Positions 45,391 to 57,176 of a DNA stretch of 64,000 nucleotides are shown here, piece after piece. The notes beneath the pieces are model-generated. The model did not search any database. It had not been told where the DNA came from and saw only the letters and a program-made list of their open reading frames with translations. Both the position numbers and the translations under genes were made by a program. The first letter of the stretch is position 1. The number at the start of each line of letters is the position of its first letter. The stretch comes from Tetracentron sinense (Eukaryota > Streptophyta > Magnoliopsida > Trochodendrales > Trochodendraceae), in assembly GCA_015143295.1 (NCBI GenBank), contig CM026568.1:16188607-16252606 (forward strand), written 5' to 3'.

Positions 45391-48300
45391 TACAAATTTC
45401 CAGGAAAGGAAGTCCAGTAATTAATGTTAATGGGCTGGTTCAAGTTCATTGAAGAGTGTTTGAACCTAAGAGGAGTTTCAGAAGGTGGATATGACAGTGT
45501 GGAGGTTGGAAAGTCAGATATAGCAAGCTGCAGTGTCCGATTCTTTCTACTATCAATACAGCTGATTGTTGTCCACATTGACTCCATAATAGGTAGACGT
45601 TTATTATACAGCTTTTATTTTCGAGAATATAAGGGTACCTATACAACATGCATTATGCTGAACAAAAGATAGATGTTTGAGTTTGTAAGCAGAGGCACTT
45701 TGTGGTTTTTAAACCAAAAGGCGCCTTGAGATAGTCCTCCTGTTATGAGAAATCTATAGCTGATTAACTGAACAAATCAATGTAGGGTACATGTATCCAG
45801 GAACATGGCAGAGAGCATCTCCATTATCATGAGTAGAATGATGGTTTGACAATTTGAAAAAACTAGAACTCAAGGCTGGGATTTTTCATAATATTTGCTG
45901 TGGACGACTTCCATTCACATAGCTTGCTGGTCAAGCTACAACAATTTTCTACCATTTCATCATATGTTAGGGTTGCTCTCTCTGTCAAGCAATCTATTTA
46001 GGTTTTACCTTTACTTGATTCCAAGTTCTTTTTCTGTTTTTTTTCCATCTTCTGTTTCCTTGTGTAAAACTCAAAAACTTCTTTAGCTTTGAGCCATCAC
46101 CAGAACTATTTTAGAACCCCTCTTAGACTTTTCATTCCTCAATCTGTCACAAACCAGTCCAGTTGGCCACCCTAAACAAGCCTAGTCACCTACATGCTCC
46201 ACTTAATAACGGTACTATAAATCTGTTACTTAACCGTTGGAATCTGTTACTTAACCGTTGGACCCATTTGGATCCCATTGTGGGAGACATCTCTAATCTT
46301 CATCTCTATATAATTGGCTGATGTGTTGGTTATAGTATGTACATATAGAAGAGAGAGAGAGAGAGAGAGACTTTGTGCGCCTCTCTTATTTTCTTTTCAT
46401 TTTCCTTGAAATTCTCAGCAATTTCACATCATTTGCATACCTAGAGAGAGGAGGTGCCAGGGCATTATTTCATTTGGTTTAAATTTCTATGACTTTCGAT
46501 TCAACAGTAGGAGAGGAAAGAATTAAATCCCTTACTTCAATTTAAATCTTTTGTCTTTTGATTTGAGTATTAATTTTTTTTGATGGAAGTGTAGGGTATC
46601 CTTGTGGGACTTGGATAGAGAGGGAAAAAAAGTATTAGGGGCACGCAATGGATAGTGTTTAGGATAGGTAAAAGAGGAAACTTGGGGGCCATTTGACTCG
46701 GATTAAAAATAAGTGATTATACGGGAGTGAATCGATTATACTGGGATTATTACATAATAATAGTGTTTGGTTGAGAATTTAATAAGCACTTACAAAAATA
46801 ATTGGTGATCCAGTAGTAAACAATTTGGGGGTGCTTATGGGGGCAAATATGCGCTTACGTGGAAGGAGTTATTTAGGGATTATTTGACGGATAAAAATGG
46901 CGCTTGCGTCGTTTTACCCAATCTGTTCTCCTCACCAAACTCTCATCTCCTCTCTTCAACGATCTCCATCCTCACCTCTCCCTTGACAAGAAACTGGCGT
47001 CGGTAGGTAGTCTTCTCGGGAAATTTTCTTTGAGCTACACTTTTGCATAGTTTATGGGGTGTGACATTCCGATTTGTGGAGTGATTCCATCTAATCCAGT
47101 GATTCAAGAATAGTGTGATTCAGAAGTCGAGAGATGCTACTTTCAATCATTCTTTGATTATTACCATTTTTCCCCTCTTTGTATGTCACCATTACTGTTC
47201 TCTATTATTTTTCTAATTGATTTTCCTATTAGTCACTCCAAACAACCCTCATAGTCTTCATATTTTGTCCAACTTGTGTTCTCCAACATTAAACCACTGT
47301 CTAGGGCCCCTGTTTTTACCAATAAAATAATCAGAACCAGCCATGTTCAAACTCCAATTCAAGCCTATAGCTCAGCATACAGTCCCCAACTCTACTGTTA
47401 CTGCCTGGTCGGTCCACAATCTTCTATTAGGCCTGATCTCTTTATCTTTTTTTCTTTTTTTTTATTAACCTCAAATTACTGTTCTCAGGTTTGATGAATT
47501 CTCCTAATTTGATAACTGTTCATTAATTAATGCAAACCCAGTATATTCATCTTTGGAACCAGCTAAGTTAAACCATGTTTTTAACAAACATTTCCCCTGC
47601 TCAAGCAAGCCCATTAACCTGGACCTTTATAGTTTATACCGGCAAATTAGAGGGAACAACTTGATGTACAACGGCAGTTTCTGGAATCAAAGCTTCAGTC
47701 CAAAGTAGTACGGGGGCAATAAAAGCAAGTATCACAAGGAAAAAATAAAGATATGTTTTCTGATTGACACGTTGAATGAGAATAAAGAATGACCGCCAAC
47801 TGCATATGGGGTTTCTTCCTCAAAAAGATGTATCCCAATTGTTGATGGGTTTTAAATCCAATATGACTCAAAGAAGGAGATGCCCTGGGAGGTCAGGCCT
47901 GCATATATGAATTTGCCATATCCACGGGTCATGGGTGACCCACTTCACTTTCAGTAGAATGCAATAGTAATTATCGTATGAATCAATATGGCCCTTGCGG
48001 TTGGGGTTTGGAATGGGGATTGGGGTTCAGGTTATATTTTCATTGTTGCAATTGGAGTTGTATTTTCATGAATTTCAGTCTGAATGAGTCTCTGTTACAG
48101 TCTCCATTCGAAGAATTAAGTTAGATTACTTTTAACTAGTGTGAATGCTGAAATAATCAATTTTTGAAATAACCCGGTGAACCAAGCATAATTATTTCTT
48201 ACACAATCGCTTATTTGTAGATAATTTGATGGCAGTGTTCCAAACTAAATAGGACTACAGCTGTCAGCGCTTATTGACAACGGTGCTTATTCATGACAGC

Positions 48301-49190
48301 GCTTATCAGTATAAGTGCTTATGACTGCAATAATCGTAACCAAGTGCATGGAAAGGAAATAAAAGGAGATTAGTTTATGTAAAAGTTGGCATGACAGTAG
48401 ACACCAGGGTTAAAAGAGTTTTTTAATTATTTGGTCCAAGGAATAGTCGTTAAGTTAGTAGTTGGGTTTCATTCGGAATATATATATAATAGTTAGGTAA
48501 GTAATGGTGAGTGGATTCCTACTTTCCAGATCACCGACGGATATTTTCTCTCCACGAGACTCGATCTTTGGCTCCCTTATGAGGTTGGCATACAATACGG
48601 ACTACGCAATAGGCAGTAATTATTTTAAGTTTCTATTTAATTAGTTAAATTTAACTATTAACAATTTGATATAAATTATTAATTAAATTATCTACTAATT
48701 AATTATTTGTTTCGAATGGGTTACACGATAGGGTCAGGGTTGAGAGGTCAATTAGTTGGTTGGGTTCCAGGGCCTTATACAACCCGATTGTAAAATGTAA
48801 TAGGCTGGGGTTGGGTCAGAAAGGGGAGAGAGACAGGATATTATGTTAGATTGTTATAATATACAATCAGAGTTCATCCAGTAGTCACAAGAACGAGAGA
48901 TGGAAAAAGAGGGGGCGAGATTGACCCAGAGTGCAAGAATCATTTTATACTCTTCTTCCTATATTTCTGTTTCCAGTTATTTCTTGGTTTTAAACAGTTT
49001 GCCAATAAAATTTATTCAGTCATTCCTTTTTTTTATCCATGTGGGTGAGATTTCCGGCTTTCCGCTATGTTTGATACAGATATAATCCAAATAGATAACA
49101 ATCCAAAGGACATGACCATCAAATAAAAAATCAAGCAAACTGTACATTAAACTTAGATCTCCATAGTTAATCTGGACTACCTAGTATTCC
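45391..49190. other. Intergenic region, one possible MITE, microsatellite
   Basis: A perfect GA run lies at 46,350-46,371. GTTACTTAACCGTTGGA is tandemly repeated near 46,230-46,262. A candidate MITE spans about 46,684-47,250: its left end GGGGGCCATTTGACTCGGAT and inverse right end GAGGGTTGTTTGGAGTGACT resemble each other, but the match is weak. Similar GCGCTTAT/CAGCGCTTAT words at 48,260-48,330 may belong to another such element. I see no gene. Confidence 0.4.
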
Positions 49191-49726
49191 ATCAATCTTT
49201 AAACAAAATTCTGGAATAGAGCAGAAAATAGAGCTGATGCAGTTTGAAACAGGACATTGATGCAGTAGCCTTCGAGTACGAGTGTGGAATACTTGAGTGT
49301 ATGAGTACAAGTGCATTAGATAGAACATGCATTGAGATCATTTTCATTAAGACTTGCAAAAAAAAAAAATATCTTGGAACATAAAACAAACTAGATATGG
49401 CAACAAACAATAGGGTTGGGACCACCAACCAATGATCCACACATTAATATATCCATTTCCTAGGTTCGATGTAAATCTCAGAAGCTTGGGAAAAAATAGC
49501 ATGATCACAATCATCCTCTCGAGCAGATGTACGAAAATATGAGATCTCTAGATGGACCCATCATATTGTGGATCCTAGCCCCTTTCAAGTGCACAAATGT
49601 ACAACATGAGTAGGGAGGCCATTCTTCAAGTATCCTGTCCGGATGCATAGAAAAAAGCTCAAGAAAGGTTGTACCTATCAATGAAAGATCAGCATGGAAT
49701 CCAAATGAAAAGGACACAGCTACAAA

Positions 49727-51259
49727 TCATTCCATCATGCTTTCATCGTCATCTTCATCATTTAGTTCAAGATCAGCAAGCAACTCCTCCAAGGGCACAG
49801 AAGGTACATCCTCCCCATCAGTCATAGACGCCATCTCTGAATGCTGGTATTCTTTATTACGGTACAACGAGATATTAAACCTCAGCTCCGGGTTTTCCTC
49901 CAAGTCTTTCAAAAACTCTTCATATTCTGAGTTCATCTTCTCTTCGTCAATTCCACCTTTAGTAGAGCTATCTAGCTCCATGTTAAGGGATTTAAGCTTC
50001 CAATGACGAGGCTTTCCACGCTTCTTTTGGCGTTTCTCTTCATAGCTCTTCTTCATCAGTATCACATCTGGGAGGATGAAACCTTTATACTTGTCTAATT
50101 CCATATCATTACTGTTAGCTCCATATAGATCGTAACCAAGAGCATAATCCCCAGGGTTTAAAAGATGTCCTAGATGTGTTCTTATAGTGAAAATCTTGTC
50201 ATTCTTCCCAAAATCGGACACACGTGCAACCTGAGCATCAGCTAAAGCATACTTTGAGCCCCCTACATTAACTTCAGAAGACGAAGCCTCCACATCCAAT
50301 ATTATATATTCCACTAGCTGCCTGCTAGAAAGTAGAGACTTAAAAGAAGACCTCCAATACTGGTCTGCATCCATGAAACAGTACCTTAGAGTAAATGGAT
50401 CCAGTAGGGTAATGCTGTTGCTCACCTTTGTGCACAGCACGAGTGGACCCAGATTTCCCAAACTAACAGCAACTTTTGGGGGGAGGCAGATCAAATCCTC
50501 ACGGCAAATCGGGCATATTTCAACGGAGAACGTGTACTTATAGTTGTAGTTATTGCTCTTGGTATCATGGGACACAAGTTGTTTATCATGGCGGCTCCTG
50601 ATGGGAGTAACTTTACCCAAGAACTCCACAAATTTCACACCGTGACTCCGATTGGCGAAGAAGAAATCAATACCCTGATCCATCTGCTTAATTTTTATGG
50701 CACGAGCAGCAGCATCATGTCGAAGAATGAGCTGCTCCAAATAAAAGAAAGTCCTCCTGTGAGAAACATGCTGCCTGAGTTGGATGGCAGCAACCCACTG
50801 GTCCGGGTTTGCTTGAACTCTAGTACAAGAATCACACATATGATCTTGCTGAACAAACTCAACAATATAAGCTTGTTCAAGAATTGCTCCATTAAGGACC
50901 TCCTTCTGAACTCTCAGCTTAACCTTGATCCTCTTGGAGTGGGGCTCGGTCCACACAAACTCTGCATGTACTAACCTAACCTTGCTCAAATTCTTCAACC
51001 TCTTCACACAGAATGTTAAGAGCTCCTTCGATTCTAGTTGAGCTTTTATCCAAGTTCTCGGTGGCTGCAAGTAAGTGTCGCACTCGGGGCAATGCATAAT
51101 GATTACATGCTTCTGCAGACCTTCCGTGATGTCAACTTCAGAACGCAAACACTTCACACACATATTGGCAGCATTTGGTGCCATTGGAATGCCACACTTG
51201 CAACACAAAACATTGCCAATGGTTTGGTGAACCCTGAACATACCCGCTTCTTCTGCCAT
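49727..51259 (-). CDS. NMD3: 60S ribosomal export protein NMD3
   Basis: The 510-residue product is the adaptor that binds late pre-60S ribosomal subunits in the nucleus and links them to the CRM1/XPO1 exporter. The N-terminal zinc-binding region has cysteine pairs CCKC (19-22), CVKC (34-37), CPEC (57-60), CDSC (142-145) and CPIC (249-252). Conserved plant NMD3 text includes RQHVSHRRTFFYLEQLILRH and RTHLGHLLNPGDYALGYDLY. A basic stretch at 403-421 (KKSYEEKRQKKRGKPRHWK) is a likely nuclear localisation signal. The acidic, leucine-rich tail (PLEELLADLEL, about 489-499) is a likely export signal. The frame is open 62 codons further upstream, but a splice acceptor two bases before this ATG and the family's usual start (MAEE-GMF) favour 51,259. 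Length fits the family. The coding region is one exon and looks intact. Confidence 0.97.
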   Translation of the reverse strand: MAEEAGMFRVHQTIGNVLCCKCGIPMAPNAANMCVKCLRSEVDITEGLQKHVIIMHCPECDTYLQPPRTWIKAQLESKELLTFCVKRLKNLSKVRLVHAEFVWTEPHSKRIKVKLRVQKEVLNGAILEQAYIVEFVQQDHMCDSCTRVQANPDQWVAAIQLRQHVSHRRTFFYLEQLILRHDAAARAIKIKQMDQGIDFFFANRSHGVKFVEFLGKVTPIRSRHDKQLVSHDTKSNNYNYKYTFSVEICPICREDLICLPPKVAVSLGNLGPLVLCTKVSNSITLLDPFTLRYCFMDADQYWRSSFKSLLSSRQLVEYIILDVEASSSEVNVGGSKYALADAQVARVSDFGKNDKIFTIRTHLGHLLNPGDYALGYDLYGANSNDMELDKYKGFILPDVILMKKSYEEKRQKKRGKPRHWKLKSLNMELDSSTKGGIDEEKMNSEYEEFLKDLEENPELRFNISLYRNKEYQHSEMASMTDGEDVPSVPLEELLADLELNDEDDDESMME

Positions 51260-51261
51260 AC

Positions 51262-52303
51262 CTGATGATCCAAACATGAAAAGAAAAAAAAATGAAACGC
51301 TTTCAAGCTCTAATCCAGAAAGAAAGTGAAGAAACAAAGGGAGGGGGGATTGAGATTTAAGAGTGCTCTGAGCTGCTCTCCTTCTCCTACTTGTTTTGAT
51401 CTTTCGTCCTCCCCTATTTGATTTCTTTAGAAAAGCAGGATGCACATGTGTTGCATGTCACAGAGGAAAAAAGGAAAAGGAAAGAAGAAATTTAAGCTAA
51501 CTTTGAAATTCAAAAGGAAACAGTAACAAATAAATACAATCATGAACAGATATGCAATCTTGGAAAAGCATGGCATAGAAATTGTATGAAAATATTGGAA
51601 GCATAGCTCCATGGTTAGTTTTAACAAAATCACCATATGATTTTCATAGTCGGGTACAAAGGTAAATACCTTTAGGTTTTGCGATGGAGAAAATTGCAGG
51701 TTACTATGAGGAAAAGGCACACAGTGTCTTTGTTTCCTTTGTACTCTGTCACCAAGAAATTCCTAAAGTTTCATTTTTTTGTATCTAAATTCCCAAAATC
51801 TCTGCCAACATTTCACATTTTCGCAAAATATAGTTACAGTTTTGACTATTTTTATTATAAAATCACATTTTTCCAAAGAACAAGCAAAGAAATTACAAGT
51901 TTGAATTCAACAGCTACCTTGCATTCCAAGATTGGGAACCAAAAAAAATAACAATTTACAGATATTCTAGTCCACCCTCATTAAAAACCCAAACTTTCAG
52001 TTTCAGATGACCTAACTATTAAAATAGCTTTAGAAAAAACTGCCTTGCATTAAAATGACAGAAAACAAACTCCAAAATCCATAATTGAAACAATACTAAC
52101 TCAAGAAGAGCGAATTTGTCTCAACGAACATAGAATTCATAGGTAAATCACCCAGGAAAACAAAGAGAGAAAGAAAGAAAATTTCAAAAATATCTGGCAG
52201 AAACAACAAATTCGAGTCTCGGGATATGAGGCAATGAATGGATTGAAATGGAAAAAGGTGAGCAATTAAAACACTAAACTGGATTAATTAAAGATATTTT
52301 TAC
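51262..52303 (-). other. Predicted 5'UTR intron of NMD3
   Basis: On the minus strand the donor ACTTCAG/GTAAAAAT is at 52,304/52,303 and the acceptor GGATCATCAG/GTATGG at 51,262/51,261, two bases before the start codon. A pyrimidine-rich tract precedes the acceptor (TTTCATTTTTTTTTC, then TTTTC). The intron is about 1,042 bp and AT-rich. It removes the upstream in-frame extension. cDNA support is not available here. Confidence 0.72.
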
Positions 52304-52436
52304 CTGAAGTATTCTGAATAAAAATCTCTTCTATTTTTCTTGGTGTCCTCGAATTTCTTCTGTTGTCTCTGCCTCTGTTGAGAACAAGAGAAACAGCAGA
52401 GTGAGAGAGAGAGAGAAGAAAAACTGATAAGAGCTA
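52304..52436 (-). other. Predicted first (non-coding) exon of NMD3
   Basis: The stretch upstream of the predicted donor is CT/GA-rich (TCTCTCTCTCTCTCACTCTG on the minus strand, about 52,400-52,420), typical of plant leader sequence. The transcription start is not determined; the upper limit is set just below the telo-box. Confidence 0.5.
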
Positions 52437-52500
52437 AGGGTTAGGGTTTTGGGTTTAAACGATGGAGGGGAGTGGTTGGGAAATTACGAATATGGCCCAT
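52436..52500 (-). promoter_or_regulatory. NMD3 promoter: telo-box plus site II element
   Basis: On the minus strand AAACCCTAA, a perfect telo-box, lies at 52,441-52,449 within CAAAACCCTAACCCTTAG. A site II element TGGGCC lies at 52,494-52,499, about 45 bp further upstream. In plants this pair is known from promoters of ribosomal-protein and ribosome-biogenesis genes and links them to growth. It fits the role of NMD3. No clear TATA box was seen. Confidence 0.75.
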
Positions 52501-53049
52501 AAAAAAAAAAAAGAACACCAATTTTAAATAATTAAAAAAAAAAGGTGGAAAAGACAAAATCATCCCTCCTCTTTCTTCGTTGCCCCTCCTCAGTCCTCGC
52601 CTCTGCCAAAAACCCTTGATACATACAGCAAGAGAAAGACAGACAAAAAAGACAAAATTGCATCTTCCACATACTCTTTGTTTCTTGCAGAAAAACCTGA
52701 TTAGACTAAGTTTGTGAACAGAAGAAGAAGAAGAAGAAACTTCCAGCACCCTAAAATGAAGTTGATGGAAGAGGCATTATAAAAAAAATAAAAATCCTTC
52801 TTTAGTCATGATCATGAAAGTTTTTATTTCCAACCCTTTGGCTGCTGAGATGCATAGAATTTGAGTGGTTTAGAATTAGAGGTGAAGATAGGGTTCTTAC
52901 AATGTTCGATTAAAGCTCTCGCATCAATTGTTGGATGTCAGCAGCATATATGCCATCTACAGCCTTGTCTCAAAACTAAAAACAAGAGAAAAGGAACCAG
53001 GTTTCTCTCTTACTCTTAAATAGCTAATTCTGTAATGACAAAAAATTAA

Positions 53050-54388
53050 GGGTGCTGCTATGAGCACGCCACTATTTACTGACTGGACGCCACTTTTTAA
53101 AAAAAAAAAAACTAATTTTTTTTTCATTTTTTACTTTCTACACACCCATACCAACTAAATCCCTTAATCCTTTCTAAAAGGTCTTCTAAAACCTCATTCT
53201 TCTCCTTTTAAGAAGGAACATGTCTTCTCTCTAAGAGGGAGAAACACTGTAAGTTGAAGTTTTTTCTATTGCATCTGCCTTGCAAGTCTTGATTTTAAGT
53301 TAGAACATATTATAGAAAATAGGCCATCTCCTACAGCTCTACCTTGCAAGTTTTCTTTGTCTTCTTCTTTAAGAAGGGACGTGTCTTCTCAATTTCTTCG
53401 CCTTACAGTACATTATTTTCACATACGCAAATATTCTCAACTGGGTACGTTTCATTGAAGTGGAATATATCTTTCTACTGCAGCCGCCTTGCCCTTTTTT
53501 TTTTTTTTTCTTTTTTCTTTTTTCTTTTTTTTGTTTTTGTTTTTTTGTTTCACTATCTCAAAGATTTGCAAGCCTTGATTTCAAGTTAAGTTTGTGGAGG
53601 TACATACAGTGGCTTTAATATACTGTTAGTATCAAATATAAAGCTTTAGTAAATAGAAAGTCAGATTTTTATAAGGAATTCTGGAAGTTGGGAAATCAGA
53701 TTAAGCGTCATTGTAGCATACAATGATGCTGGAAGTTGGCATATATGTATCTGTTGGTTGTTTAAGCCAAAGCTAATTGATAATAATAGTCTATAACAAA
53801 GCAGACCAAAGCATGCAGCAGTATATGATATTTGGAGGCGTATTCTTCACAGTGCTCATGGTCAAAATCAGAATGATTTTTTTTTATTTAGTATAACTAT
53901 TTGTATAAAATCTTTGTTCACCCAATGGAGAGAAAAGCACTATAACACAAGCCAACTAGATCTTTGTTGGCTCTGTTGGGGATAACAACACCAGAAAAAT
54001 AAAAACTCATATCAAATATAGTTTCTAAACTTCTTAGAGTGATCAATGTATCCTCAACTTGGGACAGTGTGTTCAGGCTTTCTTTTCAAGGTGTGAATGG
54101 TTGTTGCATGCTTTCTTAATGGTTGTTGCATGCTTTTTTACAAACTTTATATTATTTCTTTATTTTATTTTTGAATTCTTATTGTGGTGGAGTTTCTAGC
54201 AAGAAAGGTTAATGAATTATCATGTTTTATGGTTTGAAGTTTAGAATGGTGTATAATTAGAAAATGTATAAGTATTTTTTTTACTCTTGGTATGCTTGTA
54301 GAATTTATTACATTTTAATGGTGTAAAGTTAGTAGGTGATATACAATGTGTCCAGTCAATAAATAGTGGTGTGCTCCTAGCGGCACCC
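53050..54388. mobile_element. TIR element, family GGGTGCTGCTA, copy 1 (1,339 bp)
   Basis: Terminal inverted repeats of about 42 bp: left GGGTGCTGCTATGAGCACGC then CACTATTTACTGACTGGAC; right, read inversely, GGGTGCCGCTAGGAGCACAC then CACTATTTATTGACTGGAC. The target duplication AAAATTAA is exact (53,042-53,049 and 54,389-54,396), pointing to an 8-bp-duplicating (hAT-like) element. The interior has a T-rich run near 53,495-53,545 and no transposase. A second copy lies at 58,991-61,054 in the MSH2 intron. Confidence 0.9.
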
Positions 54389-55963
54389 AAAATTAATATA
54401 GCCACACAAAGCTGAGAAACAGGAGCCCCACAACCAAAATACTGAAGTTAATTGTAAAGCATCTTGATGGAAATTAACTTTTGAGGTTTTTTGTTCTTTG
54501 TTTTTTATGAAAGATATCATTTAATTAGGAATCACATGGAAAACTTTACAAGCCAGTATTCTCTTGCAGGAGTGAGGGTTGAGGATATGAGCCTCCAACC
54601 TATTTCGCCTCCGCAGAACACCTACCAAAAGAAGATAACTTGTGAGCAAAAATGTTTGCCGACGGAAGAACATGTGAAAATCTGTTGTGGCCAACCTTCT
54701 GATGTCAGCAATAAGTGCCAAACAATCCCAATGTGGTGAGTCCTGGTTGTTCCGAAGATAGGTTACCAAAGTTAGCACATCACTCTCTATGAGTACTTTA
54801 TTCCACACATTTGAGATGGCTAACTCAACAGCACATTTGATGGCCTTGGCCTCCACGATCATTGCATTGCCATTTTTTCCGCCTTGACTGAAGCCAGTAA
54901 GAATCGCTCCGCTAGAGTTCCTTGCTATTACTCCAATGCCAATTAGTCATGTTAGCCGAACCATCGCAATTGATTTTAATCCAGTGTGCTTTAGGGGGGA
55001 TGCATCTGACAAACCGATTTGGAAGGGTTAATTCTCCTGCTTGTTGTTTCCACTTGCTAAGGCTTCTTCTACTATACCCGTGGCTTACCTAGCCACCATC
55101 AAAGGGGACTTACAAGAGCCCTGAAAAATAACTGAGTTGCAATTTTTCCATAAAGACCACGCTAAGGCTGCAGAAACCGTAATTCTCATTACTTGTTCCT
55201 CTTAGCTTTGGGGGATCCATAGCTAAGCATCCCATCGATCAAGCATTGGACGTTCATTTCCCTCATCACTCCTAACCCCAAAAGGAGTTGCAAATCACGC
55301 TGCTCTTGCAAATTCATAATCAAACAACATATGATTTTATAGTCTCACCCTCCTGATGGCAAATGGGGCAAAGTCTGTCGTTTGGGATTCTTCTTGACAC
55401 TAAGTTTTCCTTCACCGCTATCGAATTTTTGAAAATACGCCCCATGAAATTTTGAATTTTTGCAGTGAGAGGTTGTTTCATAGGGACTTCCAAACAACTG
55501 GGCAAACCAACCAAGACGTGCCTGCCTTGATGTCTTTCTGATTCGTCAGTTTGATGGAGCACATATGATATGCGGATCAAACCTGAAACAACCCATTTTT
55601 TTCATGACTGGTTGGAATTTTTTGAATCTCTTCTGCTTCCTCCTCAGAGAATAATTCCCTTAGTCTATCAATATCCCAAGATCCATCATTTGGCTGCACC
55701 CTCCACTAATGGGTTCATTTCTGTCAATGGCTTGGGAGTTAAAAATTCTGAAATTTGGAAGAGTTGGGATCTACAAGTCTTGCCAAATATTAATTGACCT
55801 CCCATTATCATCCTGCCATTGGAGACCCCCTTGTAATGCGGCTCTTCCTGCAATGAGGCTCTTCTAGGCCCATGATGATGAGGCTCTTCCAGGCCCATGA
55901 TGGTCTTTAACCTTCGATAGCCGACATGAAACATTGGAAGTAAATGCTTTTAAATAATGGAAT

Positions 55964-56171
55964 CAGTCTATGGGTACTCCCAAATATACTCCCGAATATA
56001 CTCCTTAATCCTAACCGTTTATAACCCACCACTAAGGGTCAGGATTTGAGTTGGCTTATTTTGTCTTTTCTAATACCACATTAGCTCTAATCCTAACCAT
56101 TTAATAATTAAGATAAACGGTCATGACTTGGGAGTATATTTCGGAGTACACTTTGGGAGTATCCCTAGACT
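55964..56171. mobile_element. Small MITE (about 208 bp) inside LINE remnant
   Basis: The left end AGTCTATGGGTACTCCCAAA and inverse right end AGTCTAGGGATACTCCCAAA match at 18 of 20 positions. Both continue in TATACTCC-rich repeats. It interrupts the LINE reading. The target duplication is not resolved. Confidence 0.75.
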
Positions 56172-56176
56172 AATTC

Positions 56177-56271
56177 TAAATAATCTGCTACAAAAGGACT
56201 TAGTCTGTTGCAAGCCTCCATGCTATTAAATAATCTGCTACAAAAGGACTTAGTCTGTTGCAAGCCTCCAT
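56177..56271. repeat. Tandem duplication of about 45 bp, spaced 50 bp
   Basis: Two exact copies starting TAAATAATCTGCTACAAAAG lie at 56,177-56,221 and 56,227-56,271, right next to the MITE end. The identity suggests a recent event. Confidence 0.88.
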
Positions 56272-56975
56272 CCCTGCTTTGCCAGAAGAGCTAAGTTGAA
56301 TCGCTCAAGATCCCGAAAGCCATACCCTCCATTCTCCTTTCCAAGGCACATTTCCGGCCATTTAACCCAATGAAGCTTCTTTTCCTTCTCTTTTTGCCCC
56401 ACCAAAACTTACTCATCATGGAGTTTAGATCCGCACACAAACCTATAGGCAGCTTGAAGCATAACATTGCAAAAACTGGAATTGCCTGAGCCATGCCTGA
56501 GCCACACTTTTTATAAGGGTTCCTCTGCAAGCTTTATTGGAAACTTATGGTTCATCCATCTTGAAGTCCTGTTTTTTTGTCTGTAATTTTGATCTGGCCT
56601 GATTCATTTATGCTTTTCAGAAATGAAAACACTCCAGGTCTTAAGACTTTAGTTGTCAAAAGTTCAAAGCCCCATTCTCTGAATAATCCATTTATGATGC
56701 AATAAAGCAACACAAACCTGAAAATCCGCTAAGAAATTTTAGTAGTACTCAGAAAGCTGAAACCATAATATATTTACAAGAATTTTTGAACTGTCTATAA
56801 TTACCGTGACAAGCAGTTGTATTTAAGACTTCTATAAGAAGAAGCAAAATAAAGAGCATTCGGCAGACATTACTTAAAGTAATGCATCTTTCCAGCTGCT
56901 TTCATTAAGAGAATTTTTTTTTACAGCTACAAGCTCTACAAAATTGAAAATATGTAAGTTACAATTTTCTGTTGA

Positions 56976-57176
56976 CTAGAGGAATTGCTGGAGCCAGCTA
57001 CAGTCGGCTGCATCCTTTTCCAAATCACTCCTCAACTTGCTCACTTGTTGCAGAGCCTCTTTCAAGCTTATCTTCTCCAATGGCAAAGCAGAGAACTCCT
57101 GCAAGAACCGGTTTGCCCGAGCAGCACCTTTAGACATATCATCTGGACCACATACTCGCTTGCGTTTAGATCCCAC
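56976..57176 (-). CDS. MSH2: MSH2, last coding exon
   Basis: This exon encodes the final 66 residues of the mismatch-repair ATPase MSH2 and the stop TAG. The acceptor is TTTTACAG/GTGGGATC at 57,177/57,176. The peptide starts VGSKRKRVCGPDDMSKGAAR and ends LEKDAADCSWLQQFL, like the plant MSH2 C-terminus (Arabidopsis ends ...ADCHWLRQFL). The helical LPLEKISLKEALQQVSKLR part belongs to the C-terminal dimerisation region. MSH2 pairs with MSH6, MSH3 or MSH7 in the nucleus to recognise mismatches. It joins in phase 0 to the exon ending at 62,665, across a 5.5-kb intron. Confidence 0.95.
   Translation of the reverse strand: MGSKRKRVCGPDDMSKGAARANRFLQEFSALPLEKISLKEALQQVSKLRSDLEKDAADCSWLQQFL

Larger units (their letters stand above)
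54480..56600 (-). pseudogene. LINE remnant: RT tail, zinc knuckle, RNase H
   Basis: From right to left on the minus strand: AQAIPVFAMLCFKLPIGLCA and [14 protein letters not shown] (56,480-56,390), the end of the reverse transcriptase domain; SEFLTPKPLTEMNPLVEGAA (near 55,700); a zf-RVT block with KIQNFMGRIFKNSI and RLCPICHQEGE (55,460-55,340); and an RNase H domain with MIVEAKAIKCAVELAI, VLIESDVLTLV and LIADIRRLA (54,862-54,690). The 5' part is missing, as in normal LINE truncation. Frameshifts, stops, an inserted MITE (about 55,964-56,171) and a 50-bp duplication break it. An RNase H after the zinc knuckle marks a plant L1 lineage different from the one at 38.7 kb, where none is seen. Confidence 0.82.

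Noticed and set aside
46684-47250. MITE with GGGGGCCATTTGACTCGGAT-like ends
   Set aside because: End similarity is low and no target duplication is clear. It is mentioned in the regional entry but not called as an element.
51260-51445. N-terminal extension giving a 572-residue NMD3
   Set aside because: The residues have no family match, and the region lies inside a predicted 5'UTR intron whose acceptor is two bases before the conserved start.
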